A stretch of DNA of 64,000 bases from CAIWHR01 sp963811685 (GCA_963811685.1 CAWESK010000023.1:70841-134840); one strand, 5' to 3'. Positions 1 through 9,009 are shown, numbered from the stretch's first letter. Notes: generated by a model from the letters alone, not told the origin. Program-made: numbers and translations.

Positions 1-2
1 GT

Positions 3-1307
3 CTCGGGTTGTCGGCGATGCTGGTCCCGCTCGGGTCCACGATGATTGCGGTGGCGTTGCCCGCGATCGGGGCGGATTTCTCGCGCACGCCGGGTGAGCT
101 CACGCAATGGCTGGTGAACAGTTACCTGCTGATCAACATCGTCGCGCTGGGTCCGAGCGGCAAGCTCGGCGATCACTGGGGTTATCGAAACACGTTGCGG
201 CTGGGCCAATGGATCTTCGGCGTCGGCTGTCTGCTGCCGGTTGCCTTTCAGTTCTTCTGGGCGCTGGTCGCGAGCCGCATGCTGATGGCGCTGGGCGGCG
301 CCATGATGGTCCCCACGGTGATGGCGGTGCTGAAGCTCACGGTGCCCGCCGCCAGGCGCCATCGCGTGTTCGGCTACTTCGGCGCGATGATGGGCTTCGC
401 GGCAGCGCTCGGCCCGTCGCTCGGCGGTCTGCTGGTGCAGCACTACGGCTGGATGGCCATTTTCCTGATGAACCTGCCGCCGCTGCTGCTCTCGGCGCTT
501 TTTTCCGCCGGGTTCTTCAAGGACACGCTGCAGAAAGAACGTGCGACACGTTTCAGGTTCGACTGGACTGGAACGTTGCTGATGGCCGGCGCGCTGGTGT
601 GCCTCGTGGGCGGGTTGAAGAGTCGGCCTCTGCTGCTCGCGGCGGCGCTTGCGTTGCTGGTCCTCTTCATCTGGTGGGAAGGAAACGCACGCCAGCCGCT
701 GATGAGCCTGACGCTATTTCGCGATCGCTCCTTTGCCGCCGGCTGCGCGATGACCGCGCTGCAGAACCTCGGCATGTATGCGCTGCTCTTCCAGTTGCCG
801 TACCTGCTCAAACTCCTCTATCAATGGGGACCGGAGCAGGCAGGGACTTTCATGACCGCCTACATGGCGAGCATGATGGCGGCATCGGCGCTCGGCGGGC
901 GGTTGGCCGAGGCCATCGGCGTGCGCGCGACGTGCTTGTCCGGCTCGCTGATTTCGGTGGCGGGCCTCTGCTGGCTGTCCGTGCTCACGCCGGGCAGTGG
1001 CGAGCTGCACGTGATTGCCGGACTGATCCTCGCCGGCGCGGGTCTGGGCCTCGCCAACGGACCCTCGCAGTCCGCTGCAATGGGCGCCGTCGACCGGGCG
1101 ATGAGCGGGATTGCGTCGGGCGTGCTCTCCACCTGCCGTTACGTCGGCGGCGTCGTCGGCATTTCCGTGCTGGGATTGCTGCTGTCGGCCCCGGCGTCGG
1201 CGCAGTCGCTCGCCGAGTATCACCGCGCGATTCTCGTGTTTGCCGGATCGTTTCTTGTCGCTGCGATGGTGTCGCTGCTGCTGCCGCGGCGCGCGACGCA
1301 TGATTGA
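3..1307 (+). CDS. MFS exporter, DHA2-like, 5' end outside window
   Basis: Integral membrane secondary transporter of the major facilitator superfamily, probably a proton-driven drug or metabolite exporter. The frame is open to the left edge. The first visible residues already lie in membrane segment 1 (MLVPLGSTMIAVALPAIG), so the true start is probably just upstream; a TTG at 9 is the only start visible. Motif A is present (GKLGDHWGYRNTL) and a motif-C-like glycine-rich stretch (LGPSLGGLLVQHYGW) supports an antiporter. About 432 residues are visible, with 12-14 hydrophobic segments. The substrate cannot be read from sequence. It is followed after 24 bp by the VOC gene on the same strand. Confidence 0.85.
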   Translation, partial: LGLSAMLVPLGSTMIAVALPAIGADFSRTPGELTQWLVNSYLLINIVALGPSGKLGDHWGYRNTLRLGQWIFGVGCLLPVAFQFFWALVASRMLMALGGAMMVPTVMAVLKLTVPAARRHRVFGYFGAMMGFAAALGPSLGGLLVQHYGWMAIFLMNLPPLLLSALFSAGFFKDTLQKERATRFRFDWTGTLLMAGALVCLVGGLKSRPLLLAAALALLVLFIWWEGNARQPLMSLTLFRDRSFAAGCAMTALQNLGMYALLFQLPYLLKLLYQWGPEQAGTFMTAYMASMMAASALGGRLAEAIGVRATCLSGSLISVAGLCWLSVLTPGSGELHVIAGLILAGAGLGLANGPSQSAAMGAVDRAMSGIASGVLSTCRYVGGVVGISVLGLLLSAPASAQSLAEYHRAILVFAGSFLVAAMVSLLLPRRATHD

Positions 1308-1331
1308 CCCTGTTCGGGCGGAGGCGCTTTG

Positions 1332-1763
1332 ATGAAACCTGAATCTGAAACCGTGATCCCCATCGCCGGCCTTGCGCACATCGGCGTTCGCGTGCACGAC
1401 CTCGAACGCTCGGTGGCCTTCTACGCGTTGCTCGGATTTCGCAAGACGGCAGGACCCATCGGTCCCGAGCCCGTCGCGATTCTGGAGCACCCCTCGGGGC
1501 TGGAGCTGAACCTCATCCTCAACGCGCCGAGCGCGTCGGCTCCCAACATCCTGATGGACGTGCCCGAGAAGCATCCGGGAATCACGCACTTCGCGCTGTT
1601 GTGCCCCGACATCATGGCCGCAAAGGAACGGCTCGAAGCAGCGGGCATCCCCTTGAGCGGCGGCCCCGTGCGCTTCAGTCCCCAGGCACAGGCGATCTTC
1701 GTGCGCGATCCCGACCGCAACGTCATCGAGCTCCACCAGCGCGGCTCTGCGGGCGCATGCTGA
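1332..1763 (+). CDS. VOC (glyoxalase/bleomycin-resistance/dioxygenase) family protein
   Basis: Small cytoplasmic protein of 143 residues with two beta-alpha-beta-beta-beta modules of the vicinal oxygen chelate fold. The first metal-ligand position is the His in AHIGVRVHDLERSV; the second module has THFALLCPD, and the C-terminal Glu is in NVIELHQRG. This matches the usual His/His/Glu arrangement of single-domain VOC enzymes such as glyoxalase I or methylmalonyl-CoA epimerase-like proteins. The ATG at 1332 is preferred over the TTG immediately before it. The 3' end overlaps the next gene by 7 bp, suggesting translational coupling. Substrate unknown. Confidence 0.8.
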   Translation: MKPESETVIPIAGLAHIGVRVHDLERSVAFYALLGFRKTAGPIGPEPVAILEHPSGLELNLILNAPSASAPNILMDVPEKHPGITHFALLCPDIMAAKERLEAAGIPLSGGPVRFSPQAQAIFVRDPDRNVIELHQRGSAGAC

Positions 1764-2134
1764 AGCATCTGGAAATTGTGGACGGCATCTGCGAGGTTCG
1801 GCCTCGTGGCGAGTGCTCGCTGGTCGAGGCGGTGGAGATAGTGACGAGCGCAATCGCGTATTGCCGCGATCGCGGCATACACAAGCTGCTCGTCGATGGA
1901 ACAGGTCTTGTTGGCGTTCCGATCCCTTCTCTGGTCGATCGCTTCCTGATGGTCGAGGAGTGGGCGCAAGAAGCGCAAAGCATGGTGGTCGTCGCGCTGG
2001 TCGTGCCCGCCGAATACATTCATCCCCAGAAGTTCGGGGTGAGAGTGGCGGCGGACTTTGGCCTGGTCGCCGACGTCTATACGTCCGAGACCGATGCGCT
2101 CCGGTGGCTTGCGAGGGGCGTTTATTCGACCTGA
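1757..2134 (+). CDS. small STAS/SpoIIAA-like protein
   Basis: Protein of 125 residues starting at the ATG that overlaps the end of the VOC gene. The pattern of short strands and helices (LEIVDGICEVRPRG, then a helix, then IHKLLVDGTGLVGV, then a long helix and VVVALVVPAE) resembles SpoIIAA-like/STAS-fold proteins common in proteobacteria, where the loop after the central strand often carries the regulatory residue. No catalytic motif is visible. A longer reading of the same frame starts at 1601 inside the VOC gene, but its N-terminal part is arginine-rich shadow sequence, so the short start was chosen. Role unknown. Confidence 0.6.
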   Translation: MLKHLEIVDGICEVRPRGECSLVEAVEIVTSAIAYCRDRGIHKLLVDGTGLVGVPIPSLVDRFLMVEEWAQEAQSMVVVALVVPAEYIHPQKFGVRVAADFGLVADVYTSETDALRWLARGVYST

Positions 2135-2160
2135 AGAGGATTGTTGGCGAGCGCCGTTGT

Positions 2161-3411
2161 TCATCGACTGCCTGCGACCGCCGCCTTGCCTTTCTTGCCG
2201 GGCAGGGTTTTCCAGCGGCGGTGCACCCAATACCACTGCTCGGGTCGGGCGAGGATCAGGCGCTCCAGCGTCTCGTTGTACGCGCGCGTGTTCACGCGGA
2301 TCGCCTCGTTGGTGTTCGCGCATTCGATCGGGGTGAGTGCATTCTCGAAGCGCAGCACGTGGCGGCCGTCCGGCTCCCGCCAGCTCGTTGCCGGGAGCAC
2401 CGGCGCGCCGGTGGCGAGTGCGATGATCGCGAGGCTCTTGAACGTCCATGCCGGATGCCCGAAGAATTCGACTTCGATGCCATCCGGGGGCCGCGCATGC
2501 TGGTCGAACGGGAAGACGATCATGTCGCCGGCCGCGAGCGTTTCGAGAATCGCGTCGAGCGAGCCGCGCTTCGGCAGCACGCCGAAGCCGGCCTTGTTGA
2601 AGCGGCGGGTGACGAGTGCGTCGAGCCACTTGGGCTTGATCGCGCGGCGGACGAAATGGAAGCGGCCGCGAACTTCCGGATAGTTGCCGATGCCGGCGAT
2701 CGTCGCCACCTCCCAGTTGCCGAAGTGGCCCGTCAGGACGAGCACGCCCTTGCCCATCGCGACCGCGGCGACGAGGCCCTCGATGTTCTCGACGCGCACC
2801 AGCGCCGCCTTGCGCGCGGATGAGAGCCAGCGGAACTTGAGGAACTCCCCGAACAGCCGCCACAAGTGCCCGTAGTGCGCCTGCGCGAGACGCTTGATCT
2901 CCTCTGCCGGGACGTCGTCGCCGTAGACGCGCCTCAAGTTTGCGAGAATCACGTCGCGGCGCAGCGGAAAGCAGTGGTAAAGGATGCGCCCGGCAAGCGG
3001 CGCTGCAGAGACCGCGGGTTCCGCCAGCGCGACCGCCGAGGCGCTCACGCGATCGTGGGTGAGCGACAGCGCGATCCTGCCGATCCGGTGCAGGCCCATC
3101 GCGGCCGCTGCATTCGGCGCAGCAACGACCTGCGGCGCGCCGTAGTTGTCATTGCGAACGGAGAAATCCTCGGGCAGGAGCCGCCCGCGCGACGTTTCGC
3201 GCGGAAAGAGCTTGGCGCAGGCCTCCTTGGCGGCGAAGCGCGCGGCCAGGCTGGCGGCGCGACCGGGGCCCTCGCCGGCATCGGCCAGCTCCTGCTCGGT
3301 GAAGAACCGTCGCAGCCCGTCGGCCGGGGTTTCCGCGAGCAGCCGCTCGATGCGCGCGATCTCGACCGAATCGATGCCGCAGCGGCCGGGCGGAGCGGCG
3401 GCGTCCGCCAT
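2161..3411 (-). CDS. fused 4'-phosphopantetheinyl transferase and LpxL/HtrB-type acyltransferase
   Basis: Protein of 416 residues joining two activities. Residues 1-130 are AcpS-like: the GIDSVEIARI motif with the Mg-binding Asp at 14, the ARFAAKEACAKLF signature at about 58-70, and the terminal SLTHDRVSASAVAL strand. It should load phosphopantetheine on the ACP encoded upstream. Residues 140-405 are an LpxL/HtrB-type lysophospholipid acyltransferase with the HX4E catalytic motif (GHFGNWE, His229/Glu234), the FPLRRDVILANLRRVYG entry helix and a conserved C-terminal QWYWVHRRWK. In related clusters these are usually two adjacent genes. The linker is about 10 residues. The ATG at 3411 lies 13 bp after the upstream ketosynthase. 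It is the last gene of the fatty-acid run. Confidence 0.8.
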   Translation of the reverse strand: MADAAAPPGRCGIDSVEIARIERLLAETPADGLRRFFTEQELADAGEGPGRAASLAARFAAKEACAKLFPRETSRGRLLPEDFSVRNDNYGAPQVVAAPNAAAAMGLHRIGRIALSLTHDRVSASAVALAEPAVSAAPLAGRILYHCFPLRRDVILANLRRVYGDDVPAEEIKRLAQAHYGHLWRLFGEFLKFRWLSSARKAALVRVENIEGLVAAVAMGKGVLVLTGHFGNWEVATIAGIGNYPEVRGRFHFVRRAIKPKWLDALVTRRFNKAGFGVLPKRGSLDAILETLAAGDMIVFPFDQHARPPDGIEVEFFGHPAWTFKSLAIIALATGAPVLPATSWREPDGRHVLRFENALTPIECANTNEAIRVNTRAYNETLERLILARPEQWYWVHRRWKTLPGKKGKAAVAGSR

Positions 3412-3424
3412 GGGTCGGCGAGCT

Positions 3425-4702
3425 TCAGGCCGCGCGGACGAGCAGCGCGGCGTCGGTGCCCGCGAAGCCGCGGCAAAGAACGAGCGCGACGTTGCTCCGC
3501 GGTTCCTGCGCCGCGATGGAGATCGGTATGCCGTCGCAGTCGGGGTCGGGTTGCTCCAGCGTCGCGATGCCCGGCACGACGCCATGCTTCAGCGCCGCGA
3601 GCGCGATCGTCGTCTCGACGATGCCGGCGGCGGCGATCAGGTGGCCAATCGCCCACTTGAAGGCCGTGACGGGCGGCGGCTCGCGCCGAACACGGCGGCG
3701 AATCGCGGCCGCTTCGGAGGTATCGGATTGCCAGACGCCGTTGCCGTGCGCGACGATCATGCCGACATCCGCCGCCGCGATCCCCGCGTCGTCCAGCGCC
3801 TGCGCGATCGCACGCACGACGCCGTCGCCGTCGTCGCGGATCGCGATCAAGTCCCTGCGCTTCGCAGGCGTGGCCGCCGCCCAGGATTTCGCCCAGCACC
3901 GGCGCGTTGCGGCTCGCGGCAGAGGCCTCGGTCTCGAGGAACAAGCGCCCCGGCGCCTTCGCCGAACAGGCTGCCGTCGCGGCGCGAGTCGAACGGCAGC
4001 AGCGCTTCCGATGCGAGCAGACCGAGCCGGTGGTAGTAGATGACCATCTGCGGCTCGATCGGCGCGTCGTGACCGACGGCGACGGCGCGGTCCGCCTCGC
4101 CGGTGCGCAGCGCCTCGGTGGCTTCGATCACGGCGAGGATCCCGCCGACGCTGTGGTTGGTGATGCAGGCGTTGGCGCCCTTCAGCGTCCACTTGATGCC
4201 GATATGGCCGAGCACGTTGTTCGACAGCGTGCGCAGGAGCCACATCGGATTGACCGTGTTCGAAAGCTCGCGGCCGAAGGTGATGAGATCGCCCTTCGCG
4301 TCGGTCATCAGCTGGAAGTAGTCGTACTGGTTCGAGAAGTTGCCGGCGCCCGAGCCGACGTAGACACCCGTCCGGTCGTTGAAGGCGGCCGTCGCCGCTT
4401 CGTCCAGCGTGTCGCGGTGCGGCGACCACGCCCGCCGAGGCGAGCGCGCTGCCCGCCGCGTAGAGGCCGACGAGATCGGTGCGGCGGATGAGCTTGTGCA
4501 GCTTGCGGTCGTCGACGAGCGCGCGCGGGTTGAAATTCGGAATCTCCGCGGCAACACGGCACGGCCAGCCGGTCGTGTCCCACTGCGTGATCGGCGCGAT
4601 CGCCGAGCGCCCGCCGCGCACCGCGTCGAAGATCTCGTCCGGCGACATGCCGGCGCCGCAGACGGCGCCGCTGCCGGTGACGAGAACCCGTCTCGTGCTC
4701 AT
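3425..4702 (-). CDS. beta-ketoacyl-ACP synthase (FabF/FabB-like), frame broken three times
   Basis: Decarboxylating condensing enzyme of the thiolase fold, acting on ACP-bound chains. The N-terminus reads RRVLVTGSGAVCGAG. The catalytic set is intact when frames are joined: Cys in GANACITNHSVGG, His in AHGNGVWQSDTSEA, and Lys/His in KWAIGHLIAAAG, so this is a working ketosynthase rather than a chain-length factor. Three +1 frame changes occur at about 4420, 3940 and 3851; together they restore the original frame, and the homology is continuous across all three. This looks like sequence error rather than decay, but a true pseudogene is possible. It sits 19 bp after the second ketosynthase. Confidence 0.8.
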   Translation of the reverse strand: MSTRRVLVTGSGAVCGAGMSPDEIFDAVRGGRSAIAPITQWDTTGWPCRVAAEIPNFNPRALVDDRKLHKLIRRTDLVGLYAAGSALASAGVVAAPRHAGRSGDGRLQRPDGCLRRLGRRQLLEPVRLLPADDRREGRSHHLRPRAFEHGQSDVAPAHAVEQRARPYRHQVDAEGRQRLHHQPQRRRDPRRDRSHRGAAHRRGGPRRRRRSRRADRAADGHLLPPARSARIGSAAAVRLAPRRQPVRRRRRGACSSRPRPLPRAATRRCWAKSWAAATPAKRRDLIAIRDDGDGVVRAIAQALDDAGIAAADVGMIVAHGNGVWQSDTSEAAAIRRRVRREPPPVTAFKWAIGHLIAAAGIVETTIALAALKHGVVPGIATLEQPDPDCDGIPISIAAQEPRSNVALVLCRGFAGTDAALLVRAA

Positions 4703-4721
4703 GTTCGATTCCCGGTCGACT

Positions 4722-6038
4722 TCAGTGGCCGCGGGGTCCGGCGCCGTCGACTTCGACGGGATTGCGCAGCACGACGCAGCTGTTCGAGCCTCCGAAGCCG
4801 AACGAATTCGACAGCGTCATCCGGATGTGCTGGCGCCGCGGCGCGCCGGTGACGAGATTGAGATCGCAGTCGGGATCGCGCTCGGCGAGATTCGCGTTGA
4901 TCGGCATCTCGCCGTGATGGATCGCGAGCGCGCAGACGGCGACCTCGACCGCGCCGGCAGCGGAGATCAGGTGGCCCATCGTGCTCTTGGTCGAGCTCAC
5001 CGAAAGCTTCGGCGTGTATTCGCCGAAGACCGTGTGCGTCGCGACGCTCTCGCTGCGGTCGTTCATCGGCGTCGACGTGCCGTGCGCGTTGAGATAGTCG
5101 ACGTCGGACGGCGCAGCACCCGCGTCGGCGAGGGCGGCGCGCATCGCCTGGATCGGGCCGTCGCCATCGGGCGGCGAATCGGTGATCCGGTAGCTCGACA
5201 GCGAATTGCCGTCGCCGGCAAGCTCGGCGTAGATGCGTGCGCCGCGCCGGCGCGCCGCTTCCCATTCCTCGAGCACGACAAAGCCCGCGCCCTCGCCCAG
5301 CAGGAAGCCGTTGCGCGTGAGATCGAACGGGCGGCTCGCGCGCTCCGGCGTGTCGTTGTCCGGGGACAGCGCCGACAGCAGGCAGAAGCCCGAAATGCCG
5401 ACCGGGCTGATCATCGAGTCGAAGCCGCCGGCGAGCGCATAGTCGACCGCGCCGCGGCGGATCAGCTTGAGCGCGGTGCCGAGCGCCTGCCCGCCCGACG
5501 CGCACGCGGTGTGCACCGACGTCGCGTAGCCGCGGATGTCGTGCAGGCGCGTCAGCAGCGCGACACCCGCGGTGGCCTGGCTGCGGCAGAAGGCCATCGG
5601 ATCGTTCGCCGCGGGATCGCTCAGCATGAGCCCGTAGTCGATGTCGCCATCGGCCGCGCTGTGATCGTGCGTCGCGGCGAGATCGACGTAGTCGCTCGTC
5701 ATCATCGCGGCGCCGACGGCGCAGCCCCAGCGCGTGGCCGTGTCCTCGGTCGGCCTGATGCCGGCATCGACAAATGCCTGCTCGGCGGCGGCGAGCGCGA
5801 ACCGATGCGCGCGGTTCGCGAGCTTCAGCGTCTTGCGTGGGGCGGGCACGGCGTCGTCGTCGAATCCCTTGACCTCGGCGGCGATGCGCACAGGGAAACC
5901 GCGCGCGTCGAAAAGCGTGATGGGAGCCCCGCCGCTGCGGCCCGCAAGCAGCGCGTCCCACGTCGTCGCAACGTCGTTGCCGACCGGCGTGACGAGCCCG
6001 ATCCCGGTGATTGCCACGCGTCGTTTCGTTTCGTTCAT
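4722..6038 (-). CDS. beta-ketoacyl-ACP synthase II-like (FabF family)
   Basis: Intact 438-residue condensing enzyme. The N-terminus RRVAITGIGLVTPVGND is typical of FabF. The catalytic triad is Cys179 (SVHTACASGGQAL), His319 (NAHGTSTPMND) and His356 (KSTMGHLISAAG), and the C-terminal SNSFGFGGSN glycine loop is present. It elongates an ACP-bound acyl chain with malonyl-ACP. The ATG at 6038 overlaps the stop of the upstream dehydratase by 4 bp, so the two are translationally coupled. Two different ketosynthases in one operon suggest separate priming and elongation roles, or separate chain-length ranges. Confidence 0.93.
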   Translation of the reverse strand: MNETKRRVAITGIGLVTPVGNDVATTWDALLAGRSGGAPITLFDARGFPVRIAAEVKGFDDDAVPAPRKTLKLANRAHRFALAAAEQAFVDAGIRPTEDTATRWGCAVGAAMMTSDYVDLAATHDHSAADGDIDYGLMLSDPAANDPMAFCRSQATAGVALLTRLHDIRGYATSVHTACASGGQALGTALKLIRRGAVDYALAGGFDSMISPVGISGFCLLSALSPDNDTPERASRPFDLTRNGFLLGEGAGFVVLEEWEAARRRGARIYAELAGDGNSLSSYRITDSPPDGDGPIQAMRAALADAGAAPSDVDYLNAHGTSTPMNDRSESVATHTVFGEYTPKLSVSSTKSTMGHLISAAGAVEVAVCALAIHHGEMPINANLAERDPDCDLNLVTGAPRRQHIRMTLSNSFGFGGSNSCVVLRNPVEVDGAGPRGH

Positions 6039-6880
6039 AACGAGGGTTTCCTCGACAGGTCGACTCGCGCCGTGGCCACCATCCGGCCTTCGGCACGCGC
6101 AGTCAGCGAGGCGACAATGGCGCTGCCTCCCGAGACCTCGAGCTCGGCGAGAAGTTCGAGCACCTGTCCCGGCGCGGTGAACGAGCGGACCTTGACGTTG
6201 GTCATTCGCTCGGGCACCAGCGTTGTCCCCGCCCCGTTGCTGCCTGCGGCGTTGAGCGCGAGCTGGATCATTTCGTTCAAGAGCAGCGTCGCCGGAAAGA
6301 CCGGACGACGCGGGAAGTGGTCGTGGAAGAACGGCGCCGCCTCGGGCACGTACAACGTCGCCGCAGCGGATTTTCCGGGGACGATCGCGCCGGGCTCGAC
6401 ACGGAAGCCGTTGATGCCGTGGAAGCGGCCTGCGGGCGCGCCGGCGCCGCACAGCACGTCGAACCGTTCGCGCAGCACCAGCGGCGAATCGAATTCGTCG
6501 AGCGGCAGCATCGGGCCCAGGCAATCGATGAGCTCGAGCGCGCGGGCGCCGTCGACGTCCGCCCAGCCGCGATAGGAAACCGCCTCGTCGTCGCAGCTTT
6601 CGAGCTCGACGCCGAGCTCCAGCGTCTCGCCGGGCTTCACGTCGCGCAAGAACCTCGTTTCGAGCGCCAGCGCGGCCACCGGCCGTCCGCGAAAGTCGAT
6701 GTGGTCCATCGCGACCCACGAGGCGAGTTGGCCGACGGCCTCGGCGACGAGGCACGACGGGAATGCATGAAGACCTTCCGGCACCGTGAAGAACCCGCGC
6801 GCGTGCGGACCCCTTCGCGTGTAATCGCGAATGCGGTCGACGAAGGAGAACGCGGCGAAGTGGTCACCCACGGCGGTCAC
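6035..6880 (-). CDS. double-hotdog 3-hydroxyacyl-ACP dehydratase-like protein
   Basis: Protein of 281 residues containing two consecutive hotdog modules, as in FabA/FabZ-like and thioesterase enzymes. Module 1 (about 10-140) has AFSFVDRIRDY, a central helix with SCLVAEAVGQLASWVA and the strand FLRDVKPGETLELGVE. Module 2 (about 155-280) has GINGFRVEPG, FFHDHFPRRPVFPATLLLNEMIQ and VRSFTAPGQVLELL. The HDHFPRRPVFPATLL block is a FabZ-type active-site segment (His followed by the conserved FP-G/P turn). The start is a GTG at 6880; another in-frame GTG is at 6871. It should remove water after ketoreduction in the ACP pathway encoded around it. Confidence 0.8.
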   Translation of the reverse strand: MTAVGDHFAAFSFVDRIRDYTRRGPHARGFFTVPEGLHAFPSCLVAEAVGQLASWVAMDHIDFRGRPVAALALETRFLRDVKPGETLELGVELESCDDEAVSYRGWADVDGARALELIDCLGPMLPLDEFDSPLVLRERFDVLCGAGAPAGRFHGINGFRVEPGAIVPGKSAAATLYVPEAAPFFHDHFPRRPVFPATLLLNEMIQLALNAAGSNGAGTTLVPERMTNVKVRSFTAPGQVLELLAELEVSGGSAIVASLTARAEGRMVATARVDLSRKPSL

Positions 6881-6911
6881 CCATGCGCGCGTCCGGTCCG
6901 GAAGTCTTCCA

Positions 6912-7340
6912 TCACGCGGTCGCCGGTCCCTGCCGCTGCGCCGCGATCACGAGCTTGCAGAACGTCTCGGGCGTGAAGAGCCGCGGAATCTCCTTGACCT
7001 TCATCGGCGTGCGAAAGCGCTCGGACGGGACCTCCGACAGGTACGCCTTGAGCTGCGCGAGACCGACGTCGGTGACGAGTCCCTTGTGCTCGAACTCCGC
7101 CTCGGTCAGCGTGCCGCGCGCGTTCTCGACGATCTTGCCGCGCGGGATCTTGACCTTGAAGGCCCGCTCGAGACGGAAGACCATGTCGAGAAAATCGATC
7201 GACTCGGCGCCGAGGTCCTCGATCAGCGATGCGTCGGGCTTGACTTCGTCGACATCGCAGCCCAGCGCGTCGGCGATCGTCTCGGCGACCGTCGGGTACA
7301 CCGCTTTGATTTCGTCTTTGGTGATTTCGGTTTGCGCCAT
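6912..7340 (-). CDS. acyl carrier protein with long C-terminal extension
   Basis: Protein of 142 residues. The first ~85 form a canonical ACP four-helix domain: ETIADALGCDVDEVKPDASL, then LGAESIDFLDMVF with Ser47 as the phosphopantetheine site. A normal ACP ends there at about 80 residues. This one continues with about 55 residues (a helix LAQLKAYLSEV followed by RFRTPMKVKEIPRLFTPETF). The extension may be a docking element for one partner enzyme. The ATG at 7340 lies 5 bp after the ketoreductase gene. It is the likely substrate of the PPTase encoded at the end of the operon. Confidence 0.9.
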   Translation of the reverse strand: MAQTEITKDEIKAVYPTVAETIADALGCDVDEVKPDASLIEDLGAESIDFLDMVFRLERAFKVKIPRGKIVENARGTLTEAEFEHKGLVTDVGLAQLKAYLSEVPSERFRTPMKVKEIPRLFTPETFCKLVIAAQRQGPATA

Positions 7341-7345
7341 GCTCG

Positions 7346-8104
<759 letters not shown>

Positions 8105-8105
8105 G

Positions 8106-8246
8106 TCGGTCCCGCCGGGCCGCCCCAAGGGACCGACGCGCGGCAGCGAGCAAAGCGAGCGTGGGGGCAGTTCGGTCCCGCCGGGCCGCCCCAAGGGGCC
8201 GACTGCGCCCCCTCGGGGGCAGCGAGCAAAGCGAGCGTGGGGGCAG
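8106..8246. repeat. tandem duplicate of an intergenic repeat unit
   Basis: Two head-to-tail copies (8106-8170 and 8171-8246) of a unit that begins TCGGTCCCGCCGGGCCGCCC and ends with the partly palindromic block gcagcgagcaaagcgagcg followed by a G run. The second copy carries an extra GC-rich insert in the middle. A third, related block is found at 37031-37056. The unit fills almost the whole gap between the two reductase genes. It looks like a REP-type dispersed repeat, probably forming hairpins in the transcript. Confidence 0.8.
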
Positions 8247-8253
8247 TTTCATC

Positions 8254-9009
8254 TCAGCCTGAAATGGCGAACCCGCCGTCGACGACCAGCGTGTGCCCGT
8301 TGATCATCGCGGCCTCGGGAAGGCACAGGAGGTAGACGGCGCCGGCGACGTCCTGCGCGGTCAGCACCGGACCCGCGGGCGTGCGCCGCGCGAAATCGGC
8401 GAGCAACGCCTCGCGGTTGGGAAAATAGGCGAGGGCGTCGGTGTCGACCACGCCGGCGCTGACGACGTTGACCCGGATCCCGCGCGGCCCGAGCTCCTGC
8501 GCGAGCGCCCGGGCGAGGGCTTCCAGCGCGGCCTTCGACGCGCCGACGAACCCGTAGCCCGGCATCGCCCGCGAGGCGCCGAGACTGGAGATGGCGACGA
8601 TGCGTCCGCCGGCAGGCATGAGATCGAGGCTCCGCTGGGCGAGGAGGTTGAGCGCGAGCGCGTTGGTCTCGAGGCACCATCGCCAGTGCTTCAGCGTCAT
8701 CTCGGTGGCCGGCTTCAGGACGCCGGATGCCGCGTTGCTGACGATGATGTCCAGATGGTCGAATTCCCGCCGGAACCCGGCGAACATCTCGTCGACGCTG
8801 TCCGGGATGCCGACGCTCGCCTGCAGCGCGCAGGCGCGCCGCCCGAGCGCGCGGATCTCGTCGCACAGCGAGGCCGCCTCGTCGGCGCTGTTGTAGTAGT
8901 TCACCGCGACGTCGCAGCCGGCCGCCGCGAGCTTGCGCGCGGTCGCGCGGCCGATGCCGCGGGCGGCGCCCGTCACGAGCGCAACTTTTCCGGCCAGGGG
9001 CTCCGCCAT
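8254..9009 (-). CDS. fabL: enoyl-ACP reductase, FabL-like SDR
   Basis: Short-chain dehydrogenase of 251 residues that closely follows the FabL (enoyl-ACP reductase III) pattern and not the FabG one. Signatures are the cofactor loop VTGAARGIGRAT, SNAASGVLKP, ISSLGASRAM, the GASKAALEAL catalytic block and VVDTDALAYFPNRE near the C-terminus. It would reduce the trans-2-enoyl-ACP double bond, giving saturated chains. The start is the ATG at 9009. It is the first of the five contiguous core fatty-acid genes. An alternative is another SDR activity within the pathway, but the FabL motifs make enoyl reduction the best guess. Confidence 0.8.
   Translation of the reverse strand: MAEPLAGKVALVTGAARGIGRATARKLAAAGCDVAVNYYNSADEAASLCDEIRALGRRACALQASVGIPDSVDEMFAGFRREFDHLDIIVSNAASGVLKPATEMTLKHWRWCLETNALALNLLAQRSLDLMPAGGRIVAISSLGASRAMPGYGFVGASKAALEALARALAQELGPRGIRVNVVSAGVVDTDALAYFPNREALLADFARRTPAGPVLTAQDVAGAVYLLCLPEAAMINGHTLVVDGGFAISG

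Noticed and set aside
4479..6575. Plus-strand open frame of 698 codons opposite the ketosynthase/dehydratase genes
   Set aside because: Arginine/alanine-rich shadow of high-GC coding sequence; no motif, while the minus strand shows full catalytic sets.
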